Assembly (NCBI GenBank): GCA_002419025.1
Contig: DIFG01000099.1
Location: forward strand, 180 to 9,827
Reading direction: 5' to 3'
DNA from: Deltaproteobacteria bacterium UBA5754
GTDB lineage: Bacteria > Desulfobacterota > Dissulfuribacteria > Dissulfuribacterales > UBA5754
DNA: 9,648 nucleotides
Of this stretch, positions 6,494 to 9,648 are shown in pieces; positions within the stretch are counted from its first letter, which is position 1; the number at the start of each line of letters is the position of its first letter. The translations under genes were made by a program, and so were the position numbers. The notes under the pieces are model-generated. The model did no database searches. It had not been told where the DNA came from and saw only the letters and a list, made by a program, of their open reading frames with translations.

Positions 6494-7560
6494 GAACCGG
6501 ATGGGCCTGCGAGAGCGAGGGCCTGGTAGTGGGTTCCGAGGGAATCTATGATCTCGTCAAGATCGCCGTCCATGACGCTCTCCAGACGGTAAAGGGTAAG
6601 TCCGATGCGATGATCCGTGACCCGGCCCTGGGGGAAGTTGTATGTCCGAATCCTGCCGCTCCGGTCGCCCGTCCCCACCATCCCTCTCCTCTCCTCAGCG
6701 ATGGAATCATGCTGTTCCTGCCGCTTGAGGTCCAGTATGCGGGCCGCGAGGACCTTCATGGCCTTGGCCTTGTTCTTGTGCTGGGAGCGTTCGTCCTGGC
6801 ACTGGACCACGATGCCTGTGGGGATGTGCGTGATACGGACGGCGGACTCGGTCTTGTTCACGTGCTGGCCCCCGGCCCCAGAGGAACGATAGACATCAAT
6901 TCGGAGTTCGGCTGGATCGATCTGGACGTCCACGTCATCGGCCTCGGGCAAGACGGCGACTGTGACTGCTGACGTGTGGATGCGCCCCTGGGTCTCCGTA
7001 TCCGGAACGCGTTGAACGCGGTGGGTCCCGCTCTCGAACTTGAGACGGCTGTAGACCCGATCGCCTGAGATGAGGGCGATGATCTCCTTGAAGCCCCCTA
7101 TGCCGGTCGGATGCTCGGACATGATCTCCACCCTCAATCGGTGCCGCTCGGCATAACGTGCGTACATTCGAAAGAGATCGGCAGCGAAAAGGGCTGCCTC
7201 GTCGCCTCCCGTTCCGGCCCGAATCTCAAGCAGGACGTTCTTGTCGTCGTTCGGGTCCCGCGGAAGGAGAAGGATCCGTATGCGGTTCTCATTCTCGGCA
7301 AGGCGTGCCTCCAGGGCCTCGACCTCTGCCTTGGCCATCTCCCTGATCTGCGGGTCCGCATCCTCCACAAGGGCGCGGCTGTCCTGGAGTTCGGCCAGGA
7401 TCGCACGATGCTCGCGGTAGGCGCAGACTACAGGTGAGAGGTCCGCATGTTCCTTGGCGAGCCGCTGGTACTCCTGCTGATCCTGAAGGACCTCCGGATC
7501 TCCCATCCGGGACTCGAGCGCGAGATATCTTTCCTCGAGCTCCCGAAGCCTTTCAAGCAT
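6490..7560 (-). CDS. prfA: Peptide chain release factor 1
   Basis: RF1 reads UAA and UAG in the ribosomal A site and triggers peptide release. From the ATG at 7560 it has 356 residues. An N-terminal coiled helical domain starts LERLRELEERY. The codon-reading tripeptide is P-D-T (about 186-188) inside HRVQRVPDTETQGRIHTSA; the P-x-T form marks RF1 rather than RF2 (SPF). The catalytic loop is SSGAGGQHVNKTESAV (GGQ about 230-232), and its glutamine is the target of PrmC from the next gene. A GTG at 7566 would add two residues. No clear Shine-Dalgarno precedes either start, and the ATG lies 9 nt beyond the rpmE stop, so translation may depend on coupling to rpmE. Third gene of the rho cluster. Confidence 0.96.
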   Translation of the reverse strand: MLERLRELEERYLALESRMGDPEVLQDQQEYQRLAKEHADLSPVVCAYREHRAILAELQDSRALVEDADPQIREMAKAEVEALEARLAENENRIRILLLPRDPNDDKNVLLEIRAGTGGDEAALFAADLFRMYARYAERHRLRVEIMSEHPTGIGGFKEIIALISGDRVYSRLKFESGTHRVQRVPDTETQGRIHTSAVTVAVLPEADDVDVQIDPAELRIDVYRSSGAGGQHVNKTESAVRITHIPTGIVVQCQDERSQHKNKAKAMKVLAARILDLKRQEQHDSIAEERRGMVGTGDRSGRIRTYNFPQGRVTDHRIGLTLYRLESVMDGDLDEIIDSLGTHYQALALAGPSGS

Positions 7561-7569
7561 GGACACGTA

Positions 7570-7782
7570 TTATTTGGAGGCGGTCTTCAAACCGTACTTG
7601 CGATGGAATCTCTCTACTCGGCCGGCGGTATCCACGAGTTTCTGCTTTCCGGTAAAGAACGGGTGGCAATTGGAACAGATCTCGACCCGGATTTCTTCCT
7701 TGGTCGAGCCCACCTCGAATTCATTTCCGCATGCGCAACGCACCTTTGCCATGTAATACGCTGGATGGATGTTTTCTTTCAT
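7570..7782 (-). CDS. rpmE: 50S ribosomal protein L31, zinc-binding type
   Basis: L31 lies at the 50S central protuberance and bridges to the 30S head. The 70-residue protein shows the family pattern: MKENIHPAY at the start, CxC (C16, C18) and CxxC (C36, C39) as the four zinc ligands, then HPFFTGKQKLVDTAGRVERF. Retention of all four cysteines makes it the zinc-containing form, which in many bacteria has a zinc-free paralogue elsewhere that replaces it when zinc is scarce. AAGGAG overlaps the TAA stop of rho and lies 10 nt before the ATG, so it belongs to the rho operon. Gene order rho-rpmE-prfA is a common arrangement. Confidence 0.96.
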   Translation of the reverse strand: MKENIHPAYYMAKVRCACGNEFEVGSTKEEIRVEICSNCHPFFTGKQKLVDTAGRVERFHRKYGLKTASK

Positions 7783-7796
7783 GGGTTGCTTTCTCC

Positions 7797-9119
7797 TTAC
7801 TTGTTCATTGCCGCGATGAATTCCTCATTATTGATGGTATTTTGCATCTTGTCGAGGAGGAATTCCATGGAATCGATGGGGTTCAGGGGGGAAAGAAGCT
7901 TCCTCAGGATCCAGACCTTGTTAAGGATGTCCCGCGGCAAAAGGAGCTCCTCCTTTCTCGTACCCGAATGGTTGATGTCAAAGGCGGGAAAGATCCTTTT
8001 GTCAGCGAGTTTGCGGTCCAGATGGATCTCCATGTTTCCCGTCCCCTTGAACTCCTCGAAGATGACCTCGTCCATTCGGCTTCCGGTGTCTACAAGGGCG
8101 GTCGCGATGATGGTGAGACTTCCGCCCTCCTCGATGTTCCGCGCGGCGCCGAAGAACCTCTTGGGCCGCTGCAGGGCATTGGCATCCACGCCTCCAGAAA
8201 GGATCTTTCCGCTCGGAGGGGCCACTGTGTTGTAGGCCCTGGCAAGGCGGGTGATGCTGTCGAGGAGGATCATCACGTCCCGCTTGTGCTCCACGAGCCG
8301 CTTCGCCTTTTCGATCACCATCTCTGCCACCTGGACGTGACGCTGGGCCGGCTCGTCGAAGGTGGAGCTCACGACCTCCCCTCGCACGGAACGCTGCATG
8401 TCCGTCACCTCTTCAGGGCGTTCGTCAATGAGCAAGACGATGAGGAAGACCTCGGGATGGTTCGTAGCGACGCTGTTGGCGATGTTCTGGAGAAGCATGG
8501 TCTTCCCCGTTTTGGGAGGGGCGACGATAAGGCCACGCTGTCCCTTTCCGATTGGGGCCATGAGGTCCATGATGCGGGCGGAGTAATTGTCCGGCACCGT
8601 TTCCAGACGCAACATCTCGTCCGGATACAAGGGAGTAAGATTGTCAAAATTTATCTTTGAGGAGTGTCTATCCGGTCTCTCAAAATTGAGGGTGTGGATC
8701 TTCAGAAGGGCGCAGTATTTCTCCCCGTCCTTGGGAGGCCGGACAAGGCCCGTCACAGTGTCCCCGGTATTCAGAGAAAGCCGGCGGATCTGGGAAGGCG
8801 ATACATAGATGTCGTCCGGACCAGCCAAATAATTATAGTCAGGGCTTCGAAGAAAACCGTAGCCATCGGGCAGAATCTCAAGCACCCCCTCTCCATAGAC
8901 GGAGCCGTTTCTCTCCGCCTGGGATTTGAGGATGGTGAAGATGAGGTCCTGTCTCCTCAGCCCGCTCGGGCAATCCACATCCAGATCCCGAAGGACCTGA
9001 TAGAGTTCCGTGATGCCTTTTCTCTTGAGTTCAGTGAGATTGAGAACATTTTCCGGGAGTTCCTCCACGAAGAGGATGTCGTCTTGGAAGTCGCGGTATT
9101 CCCTTCTTCTACGTGCCAT
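7797..9119 (-). CDS. rho: Transcription termination factor Rho
   Basis: Rho is a hexameric RNA helicase/ATPase that ends transcripts and polarises untranslated mRNA. At 440 residues it is slightly longer than the E. coli protein (419) because of a charged N-terminus (MARRRREYRDF, acidic to about 25). The N-terminal helical domain (about 27-70) is followed by the cold-shock-like RNA-binding domain with GEGVLEILPDGYGFLR (76-91). The motor domain has Walker A APPKTGKT (200-207), where Thr replaces the usual Ala, Walker B VMILLDS (282-288), the Q loop LSGGVD (307-312) and the R loop KGTGNMEI (358-365). A weak AGGGA precedes the ATG. It is the first gene of a leftward cluster with rpmE, prfA and prmC. 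An A+T-rich stretch about 55-85 nt upstream could hold the promoter (TACACT/TATATC), without a good -35. The E. coli-type leader peptide gene rhoL was not recognised. Confidence 0.97.
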   Translation of the reverse strand: MARRRREYRDFQDDILFVEELPENVLNLTELKRKGITELYQVLRDLDVDCPSGLRRQDLIFTILKSQAERNGSVYGEGVLEILPDGYGFLRSPDYNYLAGPDDIYVSPSQIRRLSLNTGDTVTGLVRPPKDGEKYCALLKIHTLNFERPDRHSSKINFDNLTPLYPDEMLRLETVPDNYSARIMDLMAPIGKGQRGLIVAPPKTGKTMLLQNIANSVATNHPEVFLIVLLIDERPEEVTDMQRSVRGEVVSSTFDEPAQRHVQVAEMVIEKAKRLVEHKRDVMILLDSITRLARAYNTVAPPSGKILSGGVDANALQRPKRFFGAARNIEEGGSLTIIATALVDTGSRMDEVIFEEFKGTGNMEIHLDRKLADKRIFPAFDINHSGTRKEELLLPRDILNKVWILRKLLSPLNPIDSMEFLLDKMQNTINNEEFIAAMNK

Positions 9120-9331
9120 GCGTGTCCCTGTTCCGAATCGGATGAAACCGAAAGCGGGAAGATATAGTGTAACTGCTTATTTTTATTTGATGGATGACAG
9201 TGGACCTATCCGAATGGAAAGGGCCTCCTGATCCTGATGGGCAAAAGATAAATCCGTTATATGGAATGAGTGAAAATGATCAGACCGTACGAGAGGGATT
9301 TAACGGGCAGGAACCTCGTACCTCTTGCCAC

Positions 9332-9357
9332 GGCACGGGACACATTAGCCCCGTGCC
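9332..9357. repeat. Perfect 8-bp inverted repeat in the rho upstream region
   Basis: GGCACGGG (9332-9339) pairs with CCCGTGCC (9350-9357) around a 10-nt loop ACACATTAGC. Neither side is followed by a T tract, so it is not an intrinsic terminator by the usual rule. It lies about 210 nt upstream of the rho start and could be an operator, part of a long rho leader if the promoter is further upstream, or the 3' end of an unseen transcript. Confidence 0.55.
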
Positions 9358-9483
9358 ATGAAGATTGTCAAGCGCATGGAGGAAAGTGGATTCATGAACG
9401 AATGCTGCATGGATATTTAAGTAGGCTCTTCGTCATTTCGTGTGGAATTTGATCGGTTTCCAGTGCGCAGTTGCATACCGCCT

Positions 9484-9511
9484 CGTCATTCCGGCGGAGG
9501 CCGGAATCCAG
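9484..9511. repeat. REP-like palindromic repeat of the CGTCATTCC...GGAATCCAG type
   Basis: ATTCCGGC (9488-9495) and GCCGGAAT (9500-9507) form a perfect 8-bp inverted repeat with the loop GGAG, framed by CGTC on the left and CCAG on the right. From general knowledge, very similar strings (CGTCATTCC-C/G-rich arm-loop-arm-GGAATCCAG) occur as dispersed intergenic repeats in many bacteria; read on the other strand they encode the familiar spurious peptide LDSGLRRNDE. It lies 19 nt before the GIY-YIG start. Copy number in this genome cannot be seen here. Confidence 0.7.
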
Positions 9512-9526
9512 TATAGAACGTGAATT

Positions 9527-9648
9527 ATGAGGCCGTGCGTCTATCTTCCGGCCGGCCGCAGAAACGAAACCCTGTATGTGGGTGTCACATCCGATCTCGT
9601 AAAGCGCATATGGGAACACAAGAACAATGTGGTGCCAGGCTTTACCCG
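9527..9648 (+). CDS. GIY-YIG nuclease family protein, N-terminal fragment cut by window end
   Basis: An open frame from the ATG at 9527 runs off the window after 40 codons. It reads MRPCVYLPAGRRNETLYVGV, then TSDLVKRIWEHKNNVVPGFT. This matches the start of the small (about 90-100 residue) stand-alone GIY-YIG proteins: the VYI-type strand (V5-Y6-L7) carries the first catalytic Tyr, YVG (17-19) is the YIG element, and R27 in KRIWEHK is the conserved Arg. One change from the usual VYILAS is VYLPAG, which might weaken the first strand. No strong Shine-Dalgarno is visible. Such proteins are predicted single-domain endonucleases; biological role is mostly unknown. The missing C-terminus, with the metal-binding Glu, lies outside the window, so intactness is unknown. 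Confidence 0.8.
   Translation, partial: MRPCVYLPAGRRNETLYVGVTSDLVKRIWEHKNNVVPGFT

Larger units (their letters stand above)
9120..9526. other. Intergenic region upstream of rho, between rho and a GIY-YIG gene
   Basis: This 407-nt stretch separates divergent genes. Nearest rho is an A+T-rich segment (about 9165-9190) with leftward -10-like hexamers, a plausible rho promoter site but weak. Next come a G+C-rich hairpin (9332-9357) and a REP-like palindrome (9484-9511), described separately. The octamer TCGTCATT occurs at 9430-9437 and again at 9483-9490, so a degenerate second copy of the palindromic element may begin at 9430. The only start-to-stop frames inside it are short and have no convincing ribosome site. 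No tRNA or other known RNA was recognised. Confidence 0.6.

Noticed and set aside
7447..8235. 262-codon rightward open frame
   Set aside because: It runs antisense across prfA, rpmE and rho, and cannot be a gene alongside three well-recognised ones.
7731..8660. 309-codon rightward open frame
   Set aside because: It lies wholly antisense to rho and rpmE, whose motifs are beyond doubt. High G+C content leaves opposite frames open, and its translation resembles no family.
9358..9420. 20-residue rightward ORF MKIVKRMEESG...
   Set aside because: No ribosome binding site, no recognisable similarity, and too short to support.
9392..9619. 75-codon leftward frame containing SGLRRNDE
   Set aside because: That peptide is the standard artefact of translating the dispersed palindrome; the frame is antisense to the GIY-YIG gene.
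1..9648. CRISPR array, tRNA, rRNA or insertion sequence
   Set aside because: No regularly spaced repeats, tRNA cloverleaf signature, rRNA-like sequence or transposase motif was seen on either strand.

Overview
This is a G+C-rich bacterial chromosome segment made almost entirely of housekeeping genes. The gene order rho-rpmE-prfA-prmC, the zinc-type L31, the two-subunit pyruvate-carboxylase-like enzyme and the Arg/Lys-rich S21 would fit Desulfobacterota (former Deltaproteobacteria) or a neighbouring phylum. That placement is inferred from gene content and protein style, not from any database comparison.

Left part (1-5130): bioD (dethiobiotin synthetase, leftward) lies back to back with a rightward operon. 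The operon encodes a biotin carboxylase subunit, a carboxyltransferase plus biotin-carrier subunit, and a small alpha/beta hydrolase that overlaps the carboxylase by 4 nt. It ends at a clear intrinsic terminator inside the 3' end of the hydrolase gene. bioD supplies a step of biotin synthesis, and the operon encodes a biotin-dependent enzyme. Both carboxylase subunits keep the core catalytic residues but carry several substitutions at otherwise near-invariant signature positions, so pyruvate as substrate is likely but not proven.

Middle (5130-5600): a short spacer holds three copies of a 9-bp tandem repeat. After it comes rpsU (ribosomal protein S21) with its own promoter and a probable TTG start, followed by a hairpin in the gap between convergent rpsU and prmC.

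Right part (5600-9120): the leftward cluster rho, rpmE, prfA, prmC is tightly spaced (14-nt gap, 9-nt gap, 4-nt overlap) and links transcription termination, a ribosomal protein, translation termination and release-factor methylation.

Far right (9120-9648): a gap of about 400 nt upstream of rho contains an 8-bp-stem hairpin and a REP-like palindrome. It ends in the first 40 codons of a rightward GIY-YIG endonuclease gene, cut by the window edge. This palindrome/GIY-YIG pair is the most accessory-looking part of the window. The divergent carboxylase operon with its attached hydrolase is the other place worth a second look. I did not find an obvious new defence or mobile system fully contained in the window.
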